DNA of 48,527 bases from Nitrospirota bacterium (GCA_004321925.1 SCQH01000001.1:1-48527); one strand, 5' to 3'; counted from the first letter of the stretch, positions 16,314 to 26,135 are shown. The notes: generated by a model from the sequence alone, not told the origin. A program made the numbers and translations.

Positions 16314-17240
16314 CTATGCCCTGCCGATCACCCAGATCTCGGGTTCCAGCGTTATGCCGAATTTCTTCCGGACGACCTCTGAAACGCTCTCCATCAGGGC
16401 CAGGTAATCGGACGCGGTGCCGCTGCCCCTGTTCACAAAGAAATTCGCATGGAGCGCGCTGACCTCTATGTCGCCCTGCCGCATGCCTTTACAGCCTGCC
16501 TCGTCCATCAGCCTGCCGGCGGATGTGCCTTCCGGGTTCCGAAAGACGCAGCCCGCCGATCGTTCGGAGACCGGCTGGCTCTGCACCTTCTCGCGGAAGA
16601 AGCCGTCCGTCCTTTTTGCGACCGCCCCGGGTTCGTCACGTTTGAAGATGAGGTTCGCACTCAGGACGATATCGGTCGGAAGGATGTCCGAACCACGGTA
16701 CCTGAAACCCAGGCCCTCTGCCTTGAAGCGTTCGAGCCTGCCGTCGGCATCCATGATAGCGACCGAAATGAGCAGGTCCTTCATCTCGCTGCCGTAAGAC
16801 CCGGCGTTGCAGCATATCGCGCCGCCCACGGTCCCGGGGATGCCAGTCAAGCCCTCGATGCCGGCAAAGCCTTGTTCTTTGCAGAAATTGACCAGCCGCT
16901 GCAGGGGGACCCCGGCCTCAACGAAGAGCTCCGCCTTATTGGTGTCTTCCTTCAGGACCTCTATCCGGTCAAAGGCATGCGTGAAGATGACCGCCCCGTC
17001 TATCCCCTCATCCCTGACAAGGATATTGCTCCCCTTGCCGAGGGTGAAGAAGGGCATCTTCTTTTTCTTCAGCATCGCCACGAGATTGCGCATCGACAAA
17101 GGATCATCCGGTGTCATAAAGAGCCCTGCGCTGCCGCCGATGCCGAGAGTGGTATAGTCCTTCATCAGGACGTTAAAACCGATATGGCCCTGGTACATGC
17201 CCTTGAGCTCCTCCCGCCACTGCTGCTCATTTATTTCCAT
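16314..17240 (-). CDS. murB: MurB, UDP-N-acetylenolpyruvoylglucosamine reductase
   Basis: FAD enzyme that reduces UDP-GlcNAc-enolpyruvate to UDP-MurNAc. ATG 17240 ([14 protein letters not shown]) follows GAGGTG and overlaps the murC stop by 14 bases; the frame stays open upstream, but only through murC. The 308 residues show the FAD-binding motifs [13 protein letters not shown] and [15 protein letters not shown], the catalytic serine in [12 protein letters not shown], and the final glutamate in [11 protein letters not shown]. The length and absence of the extra loop fit the Gram-positive-like type II enzyme. Confidence 0.95.
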   Translation of the reverse strand: MEINEQQWREELKGMYQGHIGFNVLMKDYTTLGIGGSAGLFMTPDDPLSMRNLVAMLKKKKMPFFTLGKGSNILVRDEGIDGAVIFTHAFDRIEVLKEDTNKAELFVEAGVPLQRLVNFCKEQGFAGIEGLTGIPGTVGGAICCNAGSYGSEMKDLLISVAIMDADGRLERFKAEGLGFRYRGSDILPTDIVLSANLIFKRDEPGAVAKRTDGFFREKVQSQPVSERSAGCVFRNPEGTSAGRLMDEAGCKGMRQGDIEVSALHANFFVNRGSGTASDYLALMESVSEVVRKKFGITLEPEIWVIGRA

Positions 17241-18618
17241 GCAGCACCTCAAGGACCTTTTCCCCGGCCTTCCAGACATCGCCGGCGCCAAGCGTCAAAA
17301 CGATGTCCCCTGCCCTCAGCTCCGGAACCAGGGACTTCACCGCATCGTCCATGCCGGCGCAATAGACCACATGATCGTTGCCCTTTGCCCTGATCCGGTC
17401 ATGGAGGGCCTTTGCGGTCACTCCCTCAATCGGTCTTTCTCCGGCAGGATAGATATCCAGGAGCAGCACCTTATGCGGCCCGTTCAGGGACCCGGCGAAT
17501 TCATCCATCAGGTCAGCGGTCCGGGTATACCGGTGGGGCTGGAACAACACAAAGAGCCTGGCCGTGCCCGCAAGGAACCCGACATTTTCGATGGCCGCTG
17601 CAAGCGTTGCCCGAACCTCGGTGGGATGATGGCCGTAATCATCATAGACCCTTATCCCGCCAGCCTCGCCCTTGAACTCGAACCTGCGCATTATACCGCT
17701 GAAGCCGGCAAGCGCCTCCTGTACCGCCCGGATATCCATCTTCAGCTCAAGACAGACGCCGATGCAGGCCAGGGCATTCAGCACATTATGCTGTCCCGGC
17801 ACCGGGATGGTGAAACTCCCGGCAGCGCTGTTCCTGAAGAGCACATCAAAGCTGGTCGACATGAAACCCTTGCGGATATTGACCGCCCGCAGGTCAGCCT
17901 CTTCGGTGAAGCCATAGGTCACATACCGCCTGTGGATATGGGGAACAAGCTCACGGATATGTTCGTTTTCGAGGCAGATGATCGAGACGCCGTAGAACGG
18001 GACCTTGTTGATGAAGGAACAGAAGGCATCCTTGAGCCGGCCCATGTCCCTGAAAAATTCCATATGTTCACGGTCGATGTTCGTCACGACCGCGATGGTC
18101 GGGGAGAGCTTCAGGAATGAGCCGTCGCTCTCATCAGCCTCGGCGACCAGGAACTCCCCGCTCCCGAGCCTGGCATTGCTGCCGATGCCCTTGAGCTTGC
18201 CGCCGATGATGATCGTGGGGTCAAGGCCGCCGTGACCGAGCACCGTTGAGATCAGGGAGGTTGTCGTGGTCTTGCCGTGCGCCCCTGCAACGAGGATGCT
18301 GTACTTCAGCCGTGCAAGCTCTGCCAGCATCTCGGCCCTCGGGATGACCGGGACAGCCCGCTGTTTTGCCGCAACGACCTCGGGGTTATCGTCGCTGACC
18401 GCAGAGGAGATGACCACGACATCCGCGGTCGCCACATTCTCAGCCCTGTGGCCGGTGCTGATCCTGATCCCCATGCTACCGAGCCTCCGGGTGGTCTCTG
18501 ACTCCTTCAGGTCCGAGCCGGTCACCTCATAGCCGAGGTTCGAAAGCACCTCGGCTATGCCGGACATGCCGATGCCGCCGATGCCGACAAAATGTATGAC
18601 GCGGTATTTCTCAAACAT
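17227..18618 (-). CDS. murC: MurC, UDP-N-acetylmuramate--L-alanine ligase
   Basis: Adds L-Ala to UDP-MurNAc, the first peptide step. The 463 residues start MFEKYRVIHFVGIGGIGMSG, the N-terminal Rossmann signature; the ATP loop is VAGAHGKTTTTSL and the ligand-binding DDYGHHPTEV is present. An in-frame GTG five codons upstream (18633) is possible, but ATG 18618 matches the family's N-terminus. The gene is separated from murG by 228 bases holding a large inverted repeat, the only long gap inside the dcw cluster. Confidence 0.96.
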   Translation of the reverse strand: MFEKYRVIHFVGIGGIGMSGIAEVLSNLGYEVTGSDLKESETTRRLGSMGIRISTGHRAENVATADVVVISSAVSDDNPEVVAAKQRAVPVIPRAEMLAELARLKYSILVAGAHGKTTTTSLISTVLGHGGLDPTIIIGGKLKGIGSNARLGSGEFLVAEADESDGSFLKLSPTIAVVTNIDREHMEFFRDMGRLKDAFCSFINKVPFYGVSIICLENEHIRELVPHIHRRYVTYGFTEEADLRAVNIRKGFMSTSFDVLFRNSAAGSFTIPVPGQHNVLNALACIGVCLELKMDIRAVQEALAGFSGIMRRFEFKGEAGGIRVYDDYGHHPTEVRATLAAAIENVGFLAGTARLFVLFQPHRYTRTADLMDEFAGSLNGPHKVLLLDIYPAGERPIEGVTAKALHDRIRAKGNDHVVYCAGMDDAVKSLVPELRAGDIVLTLGAGDVWKAGEKVLEVLHGNK

Positions 18619-18657
18619 TCCCGACCCCGTCACCCCTATATTTTTTCACATTAATAG

Positions 18658-18834
18658 CAGCAGGCAGGGCTGACTTGAGCGACATTGCCCTCTTTTCGTT
18701 GCCGTTCTTAGCGAAATGGAGCGTGAAACAGACTTGAGTGTCTGAACCCGCAGGGTGAGTTTCAAGTCTGTAGCGCAATGAGCTTAGAACGGCAGAAAAA
18801 GGGCTCCCGGAGCGAAAGTCGGCCCTGCCTGCTG
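18658..18834. repeat. 177-bp near-perfect palindromic element between murG and murC
   Basis: Nested complementary arms cover the whole element: CAGCAGGCAGGGC/GCCCTGCCTGCTG (13 bp, 18658-18670 with 18822-18834), TGCCGTTCT/AGAACGGCA (18700-18708 with 18786-18794) and ACAGACTTGA/TCAAGTCTGT (18728-18737 with 18762-18771). Further partial pairing joins them, such as GCCCTCTTTTC against GAAAAAGGGC. A transcript would fold into one long hairpin with an apical loop of about 24 bases. No open frame in it looks genuine. It may be a non-autonomous mobile repeat (MITE-like) or an RNA processing or regulatory structure in the dcw message. Confidence 0.8.
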
Positions 18835-18846
18835 TAACATTCATGT

Positions 18847-19944
18847 TCATACTTTTTTCACCAGGCTCATGGCTATGTCCACGATGCGGGAACAGGCATC
18901 GGGCCTCCCGAGTCCTTTGCTGGCGGTCTTCATCTCGGCCCTCAGGCCGCTGTTCTGGTAAAGCTCCCGGATGGTCGCGGCCAAGGTCTCTCCCTTGAGG
19001 TCGCCCTCGGGCATCACCATTGCCGCCCCCATCTCCCTGAGCTTCATGGCATTGAACTCCTGGTGCCGGCCTGCTGCGTAGGGATACGGCACAAGCACCG
19101 CAGGCTTGCCGAGTGCGGTCAGTTCGGCAAGGGTGGTAGCGCCCGCCCGTGATATGACAATGTCGGCGGCGGCATATGCCTCGGACATCTGGTAGATGAA
19201 CGGGGCCACGGTGCCGCTCATGCCGGCCTTCCGGTATGACTCGCGTATCCCCTCGAAATCCCTGTCCCCGGTCTGGTGCAGGAACTGGATATCCCCCCGT
19301 ATGTCCGAAAGGTGATTCAGCGCATCGACCATTGCCCTGTTTATGGCCCGGGCACCGGAACTGCCGCCGAAGACGAAGACGGTGAAGAGGTCCTTGTTCA
19401 GGGAAAAGAGCCTGCAGGCCGCCTCGCGGTCACCCGTAAGGATCCTCGGACGTATCGGGTTGCCGGTGAGGAAGGTCTTACTCATCGGGAAGGACGAGAG
19501 GCTCTCATGATAGGTCACGCATATCGACTTGACGAACTTGCCGAGTATCCTGTTGGTCAGGCCCGGCACCGAGTTCTGCTCATGGATCATCGTCGGGATG
19601 GATTTCAGGTCCGCGATCAGGACGAGCGCACCGGAGGCATACCCGCCCACGCCGATCACGATATCAGGCCTGACGCTGTTGAGGATGCTGCGCGCATCAA
19701 AAAAAGAGAGCACCAGCTTCACGATACCCGAAACTTTCTTTACAAAGGACTTGCCGACAATGCCTTCCGCCCTGAGGAATTTTATCGGATATCCCTCCCT
19801 CGGGATTATCCGGGCCTCGATGCCATGCTCGGTCCCGACGAATACGATCTCGGCAGCACTGTCTCTGCGTTTGAACTCCTCTGCAAGGGCAAGGCCGGGG
19901 AAAAGGTGTCCGCCGGTGCCTCCGCCCGCTATCATCACCTTCAA
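18847..19944 (-). CDS. murG: MurG, lipid II synthase (GlcNAc transferase)
   Basis: Transfers GlcNAc to lipid I at the inner face of the membrane. The 365 residues begin KVMIAGGGTGGHLFPGLALA (G loop 1); further signatures are GVGGYASGALVLIADL, HEQNSVPGLTNRIL, the C-domain VFGGSSGARAIN, SRAGATTLAELTALGKPAVL and GRHQEFNA, which contact UDP-GlcNAc. It overlaps ftsW by four bases (ATGA). Confidence 0.97.
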   Translation of the reverse strand: MKVMIAGGGTGGHLFPGLALAEEFKRRDSAAEIVFVGTEHGIEARIIPREGYPIKFLRAEGIVGKSFVKKVSGIVKLVLSFFDARSILNSVRPDIVIGVGGYASGALVLIADLKSIPTMIHEQNSVPGLTNRILGKFVKSICVTYHESLSSFPMSKTFLTGNPIRPRILTGDREAACRLFSLNKDLFTVFVFGGSSGARAINRAMVDALNHLSDIRGDIQFLHQTGDRDFEGIRESYRKAGMSGTVAPFIYQMSEAYAAADIVISRAGATTLAELTALGKPAVLVPYPYAAGRHQEFNAMKLREMGAAMVMPEGDLKGETLAATIRELYQNSGLRAEMKTASKGLGRPDACSRIVDIAMSLVKKV

Positions 19945-21152
19945 TGCGCCTCCCCTTTTCTGCCGTAGATATTTCTGCGCGCCACCCTGCGGGCCTTCAT
20001 CGTCCCGGCCTCGCGGACCGTTGCCGCGTCATCCCCCCGGGAGATCCTCAGGAGTATGCCGATGGCGGCCATGTTCACCAGCAGTGCCGAGCCGCCATAG
20101 CTCAGGAACGGCAGGGGCAGGCCCTTGGTCGGCACCATCCCGGTGACGACCGCGAAATTGATCAGCGCCTGGAGCGAGATCATGAGGGTCAGTCCGTAGG
20201 AGAGATAGCAGACAAATTTATCTTCGGACCTGTTCGAGATCGAAATGCCCCTCATGAAGAGAAAGACAAAGAGCGCGATGAGGACCGTGGCCCCCACCAG
20301 TCCCAGTTCCTCGCCGACCAGACAGAATATGAAGTCCGTATGCGAGGCCGGCAGGAACGAGAGCTTCTGTTTGGACTCGCCAAGGCCGAGGCCGGTGATC
20401 CCGCCGGAGCCCAGGGCGATAAAGGACTGGACAAGCTGAAAGCCGCTGCCGAGGGGGTCCTTCCACGGGTCCAGGAAGGACGTGATCCGCCTGAGGCGGT
20501 ACGGTTCCATGACCAGTTTGTAGATGACCGGGACGGCAAGCAGCAGGACCGGGGCAAGGTATCTCAGCCTCATCCCGGAGATGAAGAGCATCGACAGGGT
20601 AATGAAGGCAAGGCTCATGGTCGAGCCGAAATCGGGCTGTTTGAGAAAGACCACCTGGAAAAGGGCCATGACCACAAGCGGCTTGATGAAGGAGGTGAAC
20701 TTCTTCGTGTCGTAATCAGGCTGCGAAAGGTACCGGGCAAGGAAGATCACCATCGCCAGTTTCACCAGCTCCGAGGGCTGAAAGGTCGTGGGCCAGAGCC
20801 GTATCCACCTGCGGGCGCCCCCTGCCTTAACCCCGATATACGGGAGAAAGACCATGGTCAGCAGGACAAAGGAAAAGATCAGGAGCGGCACCGCGGCCTT
20901 TTCCAGGGATGAGGGCTTGATCCGGTACGTAAAGAACAGGACCATGAAACCGAGGACCATGGTAAAGAGATGCCTTTTGAAATAATAGAACTCGGTGATG
21001 TTCCTCTTCGCCAGGAGCGGGGTGATCACCGACGTGGAACTGTATATCATGAGTGAACCGAAGGCCATCAAAAGCAGCATGGCAAGGAGAAGCCCCTTGT
21101 CGTAGGACTTTATGACAGGCGCCTTCAATGTTGCGCTCCGGGCCTGCATCAT
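19941..21152 (-). CDS. ftsW: FtsW, SEDS-family peptidoglycan polymerase
   Basis: Integral membrane glycosyltransferase that polymerises lipid II at the septum together with FtsI. The 403 residues contain about ten hydrophobic helices and the SEDS motifs: KQPDFGSTM with the catalytic-type aspartate, GGARRWIRLWPTTFQPSELV, and near the end PTKGLPLPFLSYGGSALL. ATG 21152 overlaps the murD stop (ATGA). Confidence 0.96.
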   Translation of the reverse strand: MMQARSATLKAPVIKSYDKGLLLAMLLLMAFGSLMIYSSTSVITPLLAKRNITEFYYFKRHLFTMVLGFMVLFFTYRIKPSSLEKAAVPLLIFSFVLLTMVFLPYIGVKAGGARRWIRLWPTTFQPSELVKLAMVIFLARYLSQPDYDTKKFTSFIKPLVVMALFQVVFLKQPDFGSTMSLAFITLSMLFISGMRLRYLAPVLLLAVPVIYKLVMEPYRLRRITSFLDPWKDPLGSGFQLVQSFIALGSGGITGLGLGESKQKLSFLPASHTDFIFCLVGEELGLVGATVLIALFVFLFMRGISISNRSEDKFVCYLSYGLTLMISLQALINFAVVTGMVPTKGLPLPFLSYGGSALLVNMAAIGILLRISRGDDAATVREAGTMKARRVARRNIYGRKGEAH

Positions 21153-22579
21153 CCGTTGAGCTCCATGACGGATCTTTTGAACTGCCTGCCCCTGTCCTCG
21201 AAATCACGGAACATGTCGAAGCTCGCGCAGGCCGGAGACAGGAGGACAACATCCCCCGGACGGGCCTTGCTGCGGGAGAGGGCAACGGCCTCATGCATAT
21301 TCTGAGCGCTGAGGATCTCGGTCAGACCCCCGATCGCCTCAGCGATCTTTCCGGCTGCCTCCCCGATCAGGACCACGGCCCTGACCTTGCGGGAGACAAG
21401 GTCCCGAAGGGCCTTGAAATCGCCCGCCTTGTCCCGTCCGCCCGCGATGAGGACTATCGGTCCATGAAAGCTTTCTATCGACTTCAGGACAGCATCCACA
21501 TTCGTACCCTTTGAGTCATTGACATAGCGCACCCCCTCAAGCTCGCGCACTGCTTCAAGCCGGTGCTCAAGCCCCCTGAACTCGCGGAGCGAGGACCTGA
21601 CCGCTTCGGGACTGCAGCCTGCAAGGAGGGCCATGGCCGAAGCGGCCATGGCATTCTCCAGGTTATGGACCCCTTGTATACCGATCTCATCGGTTCCTAT
21701 CAATACTATGGGCTCCCGGTCAGAACAGACCGGCATGCTGCACCAGACCTTGCCGTCCTGACTGAATACTCCGTTCACCTTCTGCCTCCTGCTGAAGAAA
21801 TATACCCGGGGCCCGCTCTCCCCAGCCTTCTTCAGGCCTGCTTCGTACAGTTTCATCACCCCGGGGTCATCGGCGTTGAGGACAAGGAGATCTCCCTGCG
21901 CCTGGTTCTCAAAGATCCTGGCCTTTGCCTCGGCATACGCATCGAGGGACGGGTACCGGTCCATATGGTCGGGTGTTACATTCAGGACCGCGGCTATGCG
22001 GGGCCTGAAGGCCGCGATGGTCTCGAGCTGAAAACTGGACACCTCGGCAACGACACAATCGAACTTCTCCCGGACCGCGGCGCCAGGCATGCTGCCGGGC
22101 TCCCCGCAGGCGAGGATCTCCTCGGTCAGCGCATTGCCGATATTGCCGCCCAGCAGTGTCCTGGCCCCGTTCTTTCTGAGCATCAGGTCCAGGAGCGTGG
22201 TGGTGGTCGATTTTCCGTTCGACCCTGTCACTGCCATGAACGGGATATCCCTGTCCCTGGCCTCGTGCAGGATCTCGTAGGCAAGTTCGAGCTCTCCGAT
22301 GACCGGAACTCCCCGTGCCTTTGCGGCTGCTATCGGCGGGATAGTGGGCACACCAGGGCTCACGACGAGCAGGTCGGCCGCCAGAAAGAGTTCATCCGGA
22401 TGGCCCCCCAGGACGGTCCTGACCTCGGGCGAGAGCCTTCCGAGCTGATCCTGCAGGTCTGCCGCCGGCTTCATATCAGTGACCGTCACCAGCGCACCCA
22501 TCCCTGCCAGGAGGTTTGCAGCCCCGACACCGCTTCGTGCAAGTCCGACCACGATGACGCTCTTACCCTTTAGGTCCAT
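21149..22579 (-). CDS. murD: MurD, UDP-MurNAc-L-Ala--D-glutamate ligase
   Basis: Adds D-Glu to UDP-MurNAc-L-Ala. The 476 residues begin MDLKGKSVIVVGLARSGVGA; the ATP loop is VTGSNGKSTTTTL, and the C-terminal domain has YVNDSKGTNVDAV and LIAGGRDKAGDF. The frame is open further upstream inside the carboxypeptidase gene, but ATG 22579, with GGTGAT upstream, gives the normal N-terminus. It overlaps the preceding gene's end by 17 bases and ftsW by four. Confidence 0.96.
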   Translation of the reverse strand: MDLKGKSVIVVGLARSGVGAANLLAGMGALVTVTDMKPAADLQDQLGRLSPEVRTVLGGHPDELFLAADLLVVSPGVPTIPPIAAAKARGVPVIGELELAYEILHEARDRDIPFMAVTGSNGKSTTTTLLDLMLRKNGARTLLGGNIGNALTEEILACGEPGSMPGAAVREKFDCVVAEVSSFQLETIAAFRPRIAAVLNVTPDHMDRYPSLDAYAEAKARIFENQAQGDLLVLNADDPGVMKLYEAGLKKAGESGPRVYFFSRRQKVNGVFSQDGKVWCSMPVCSDREPIVLIGTDEIGIQGVHNLENAMAASAMALLAGCSPEAVRSSLREFRGLEHRLEAVRELEGVRYVNDSKGTNVDAVLKSIESFHGPIVLIAGGRDKAGDFKALRDLVSRKVRAVVLIGEAAGKIAEAIGGLTEILSAQNMHEAVALSRSKARPGDVVLLSPACASFDMFRDFEDRGRQFKRSVMELNG

Positions 22580-23696
22580 TATCACCATACAGCGCGATCG
22601 TCGTACCCCGCGCCTTTTTCCGGGGGGATCTCTTTTTTGCATACATCTTGCCGGCCCCTTTTTTATTCTTTGCCGACAGCTTTGAGGTCCTCTTCTTCGA
22701 CGACAGCTTTGCGTATTTCTTATGTTTTGCCGGGACCGCCCTCTCCCCGTGGACCTTCATGCTGCCTGAACCGCCATCGCCTTCCGGTGAATAAACGGCA
22801 CGGGATGCCCGGGATATCCTGTCATCGGTCCTGGCCAGGTAGACGACCGGTTCCTCGGTCTTGTTGAGCACCTTTGAGCCGAAGGCCATGAGCTCCTCGG
22901 ACTCTTTCCAGAGGAGGTCCCTGCTGGGAGTTCCCAGGAGAGAGACGATCAGGGTCTCCTTGTCGCGCTCACCGGCACAGACGAAGCAGTGGCGCGCCTG
23001 CCGGGTGTAACCGGTCTTGCCGCCCAGGATCTCCTCGTCCGACCAGAGGAGTTTGTTCGTGTTCTTGATGAACATGGTCTTGCCGGCCTCAGTGGCAACC
23101 TCGGTTATCCGGGTATTGATGATCTCCTTGAGGACCGGGTACTTGATCGCCTGCCTCATGATCTTGGCAAGGTCATAGGCCGTGATATACTGCCCCTTAC
23201 CGGGCAGGCCGTTAGCGTTGATGAAGTGTGTGTTGTTCGCACCGATCGCGATCGCCTTACGGTTCATGAGGCCCACGAACTGCTCCTCGGAACCGCCGAC
23301 CGCCTCCGCAAGCGCAACAGAGGCGTCGTTGGCAGACCTCATCAGCGCGGCATACAGCAGCGTCTCGATCGTGACCTTGTCCCCTTCCTTCAGGCCGACC
23401 CTCGTCGGCGAGGTCTGCGAGGCCTTTTTGCTGACCGTGGTCACATCGCTCAGGCGCGCCCGCTCAAGGACGACCAGCGCCGTCATCAGCTTCGTCGTGC
23501 TTGCCGGCATCAGCCTCTGGTCCGGGTTCTTCGCATACAGGACCCTTCCGGTCTCGGCGTCCATGACGACGGCGGCGCGCGAGCGTATCTCCTCTGCGCC
23601 GGCGGTCTGGACCAGCAGCAGGCAGCCGATGGCCAGCGAAGCAGCCTGCAGGTTCCTCATAAATCTGACAACTGACTGACGATTCTTCATTTTCAC
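22563..23696 (-). CDS. D-alanyl-D-alanine carboxypeptidase (peptidase S11, DacA/DacF-like) within the dcw cluster
   Basis: Penicillin-binding protein that trims the terminal D-Ala from stem peptides in the periplasm. After a signal peptide (cleavage near AGA-EEI, residues 32-35), the active-site motifs are STTK (66-69), SAN (121-123) and KTG (227-229). The 377 residues lack a typical PBP5 C-terminal membrane-binding amphipathic helix. The tail from about residue 320 is very rich in Lys and Arg (HKKYAKLSSKKRTSK and similar), perhaps binding anionic cell-wall polymers or lipids. Its place between mraY and murD, with a four-base overlap to mraY, is not standard for dcw clusters. Confidence 0.93.
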   Translation of the reverse strand: MKMKNRQSVVRFMRNLQAASLAIGCLLLVQTAGAEEIRSRAAVVMDAETGRVLYAKNPDQRLMPASTTKLMTALVVLERARLSDVTTVSKKASQTSPTRVGLKEGDKVTIETLLYAALMRSANDASVALAEAVGGSEEQFVGLMNRKAIAIGANNTHFINANGLPGKGQYITAYDLAKIMRQAIKYPVLKEIINTRITEVATEAGKTMFIKNTNKLLWSDEEILGGKTGYTRQARHCFVCAGERDKETLIVSLLGTPSRDLLWKESEELMAFGSKVLNKTEEPVVYLARTDDRISRASRAVYSPEGDGGSGSMKVHGERAVPAKHKKYAKLSSKKRTSKLSAKNKKGAGKMYAKKRSPRKKARGTTIALYGDNGPKG

Positions 23697-24775
23697 CTCA
23701 ATTTCAGCGATGCGAGACTGAGCAGCGCAAGCATTATTCCGACGATCCAGAAACGTATAATGACCTTCGATTCATGCCACCCCTTCAGCTCAAAGTGATG
23801 ATGGATCGGGGCCATTCTGAATATCCTCTTCCCTGTTAATTTAAAGGATGCGACCTGGAACACGACCGACAGCGTCTCGATCACAAAAATGCCCCCCACA
23901 AGAGCGAGCACGATCTCGTGCTTGGTGATCACGGCAAGCGTCCCGAGCGCCCCGCCAAGACCGAGGGATCCGACATCTCCCATGAATATATCCGCGGGAT
24001 AGGCGTTGAACCATAAAAAGCCGAGAGCGGCCCCGAGCATGGCCCCGCAGATGACCGTGAGTTCCCCGGTGCCCTGCAGGTAGAGCACCTGGAGGTACTG
24101 GGCAAATTTCACGTTCCCGGAAATATAGACCAGGATCATATTGGCCAGGAGGGCGATCCCGACCAGGCCGATCGCCAGTCCGTCGATACCGTCGGTAAGG
24201 TTCACGGCGTTTGAGGAGCCGACCATGACGATCACCGAAAACGGGATATAGAACCAGCCAAGGTCTATCAGCCATCTTTTGAAGAACGGTATGCTCAGGA
24301 CATCGTTGTATGGGTCCTTGGGATTGAAATAAAGAACAGCCCCGATGATCAGGGCTATGCCGATCTGCCCGCCGAACTTGTAGCAGGCCCTGAGGCCCTT
24401 GGGGTTCTTCCTGACCACCTTCAGGTAATCATCCAGCAGGCCGATGCCGCTGAAGCTGATCAGGGAGCAGAGCATGACCCAGACGTACATATTTTCGAGG
24501 TCGCCCCAGAGAAGGACCGTTATCAGTATGGCAATGACGATGATGAGGCCGCCCATGGTCGGGGTCCCTGACTTTTTCAGATGCGTCTGCGGGCCGTCGT
24601 CTCGGATCTGCTGGGTCACGCTGACCTTCCGGAGGAACTCTATTATCCGGGGACCGATCAGCAGGGAAAGCAGCATCGCGGTTATGATCGCCAGGGCGGT
24701 CCTGAACGTTATATACCGGAAGACGTTGGCCGGGGTCAAAAGGTTATGGAGACTGTAGAGGGCCTTATACAGCAT
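23693..24775 (-). CDS. mraY: MraY, lipid I synthase
   Basis: Transfers phospho-MurNAc-pentapeptide to undecaprenyl phosphate. ATG 24775 (MLYKALYSLHNLL) gives the usual 360 residues and overlaps the murF stop by 11 bases. The signature residues are present: DDYLKVVRKNPKGL, NLTDGIDGLAIG, FMGDVGSLGLGG and APIHHHFELKGWHE. About ten transmembrane helices are visible. Confidence 0.97.
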   Translation of the reverse strand: MLYKALYSLHNLLTPANVFRYITFRTALAIITAMLLSLLIGPRIIEFLRKVSVTQQIRDDGPQTHLKKSGTPTMGGLIIVIAILITVLLWGDLENMYVWVMLCSLISFSGIGLLDDYLKVVRKNPKGLRACYKFGGQIGIALIIGAVLYFNPKDPYNDVLSIPFFKRWLIDLGWFYIPFSVIVMVGSSNAVNLTDGIDGLAIGLVGIALLANMILVYISGNVKFAQYLQVLYLQGTGELTVICGAMLGAALGFLWFNAYPADIFMGDVGSLGLGGALGTLAVITKHEIVLALVGGIFVIETLSVVFQVASFKLTGKRIFRMAPIHHHFELKGWHESKVIIRFWIVGIMLALLSLASLKLR

Positions 24776-26135
24776 ACCCGCTCCCGGCCGCAATGGAGGC
24801 CTCGACCTCCGACAGCACCAGTTCCATCTTCATGCCCCTGGACCCTTTCAGCAGGATGGTGTCGCCCTCCCTGCATAGATCCGAGAGGATCGCCCCTGCC
24901 TGGAGTGAGTCCTCGACGGTGTAGCAGTCCCCCTCGAATCCGGCAGAGGCCTTCTGCATCAGCGGACCGACCGCGATCAGCAGGCCGATATTCAGTGCGT
25001 TGAGCCTCTTCACAAGGTCCTGGTGCAGTTCTTCTGCCCGCGGACCGAGTTCGAGCATGTCACCCAGAACAGCGATCGTCCTGCTCCTCTTGAGCCTGCT
25101 GAGCTCCCTGAGGGCCTCTTCCATCGATGCCGGGTTGGCGTTATAGGCATCGACGATCAGGAGCATGCCTGCACGTTCCTTCAGTTCAAGTCTCAGCGGC
25201 ACACCGGTAAACATTTCGAGTCCTTTTTTGATATCGTCGATACTGATCCCGCAGGCAAAGGCCACAGAGGCTGCTGCCAGGGCGTTCGTGATATTGAACC
25301 TGCCGGAGAGCTTCAGCTCCACCGCAGTCTCCTGCCCGTCAGGACAGCAGAGCCTGAAGCCTGAGCCTCTTTCATGCAGCGTGATATCCCGGCCGCTCAG
25401 GTCGGCTTTTTTATCGATCCCGTAGGTCAGCATGCTCCCCGTATAGCCCCTGGTCCCTTCGACCAGGAAGGCGTCGTCCGCATTCACGGCAAAGGTCTTC
25501 GCATAGGCAAGGACCTCAAGGTCAGTGTCCCTGACAGCGCTGAGCTCTCCGAAGCCCTCAAGATGGGCAGGCCCGACATTGGTGGTGACCGCATGATCAG
25601 GCCGGGCTATCTCGCAGAGGAGCCTGATATCGCCCGGTGCGTTCGATCCCAGTTCAAGGACCATGACGTCCTCGTCACCCGCCATCCTGGTCATGCAGAG
25701 CGGGACCCCGATATGGTTATTGAGGTTGCCGGTGGTCTTGAGCACCTTATGCCGCAGACCGAATATGGAGGCGATGAGCTCCTTGGTCGTGGTCTTGCCG
25801 TTGGTGCCGGTGACCGCGATTACCGGAATGCTGCGGCGTGCCCTGAGAAAGCGGGCTATGTCCTGGAGGGCCGTAAGGGTGTTGCCGGTCTGGATGATCG
25901 TCCTGCCGGCCATCGCCTCTGCAGGCGGCGTATCCACGAGCGCGCCGGCGCCCTTTGCGAGCGCCTGGTCAAGGAAGGCATGCCCGTCAAAACGATCGCC
26001 ACGGAGCGCCACGAAGAGCTCGCCCTCTCCGATGGTCCTTGAATCGATCGACAGGCCGGAGAAATCCGCATGCTCTTGCTGCAGCAGTTTTCCCCCGGTC
26101 GCCTTCAGTATGTCCTGAACCGTTAAATGTCCCAT
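24765..26135 (-). CDS. murF: MurF, UDP-MurNAc-tripeptide--D-Ala-D-Ala ligase
   Basis: Adds D-Ala-D-Ala made by Ddl to the tripeptide precursor. The 456 residues show the N-terminal substrate domain (SIDSRTIGEGELFVALRG), the ATP loop VTGTNGKTTTKEL, NNHIGVPLCMTRM and, in the C-domain, DAYNANPASMEEAL and VLGDMLELG. It lies 37 bases behind murE, the largest spacing in the upstream half of the cluster. Confidence 0.96.
   Translation of the reverse strand: MGHLTVQDILKATGGKLLQQEHADFSGLSIDSRTIGEGELFVALRGDRFDGHAFLDQALAKGAGALVDTPPAEAMAGRTIIQTGNTLTALQDIARFLRARRSIPVIAVTGTNGKTTTKELIASIFGLRHKVLKTTGNLNNHIGVPLCMTRMAGDEDVMVLELGSNAPGDIRLLCEIARPDHAVTTNVGPAHLEGFGELSAVRDTDLEVLAYAKTFAVNADDAFLVEGTRGYTGSMLTYGIDKKADLSGRDITLHERGSGFRLCCPDGQETAVELKLSGRFNITNALAAASVAFACGISIDDIKKGLEMFTGVPLRLELKERAGMLLIVDAYNANPASMEEALRELSRLKRSRTIAVLGDMLELGPRAEELHQDLVKRLNALNIGLLIAVGPLMQKASAGFEGDCYTVEDSLQAGAILSDLCREGDTILLKGSRGMKMELVLSEVEASIAAGSGYAV

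Noticed and set aside
18611-18850. An open frame of 79 codons over the murG-murC gap
   Set aside because: It is produced by the palindromic element; its translation is low-complexity in character, lacks a ribosome-binding site and resembles no protein.
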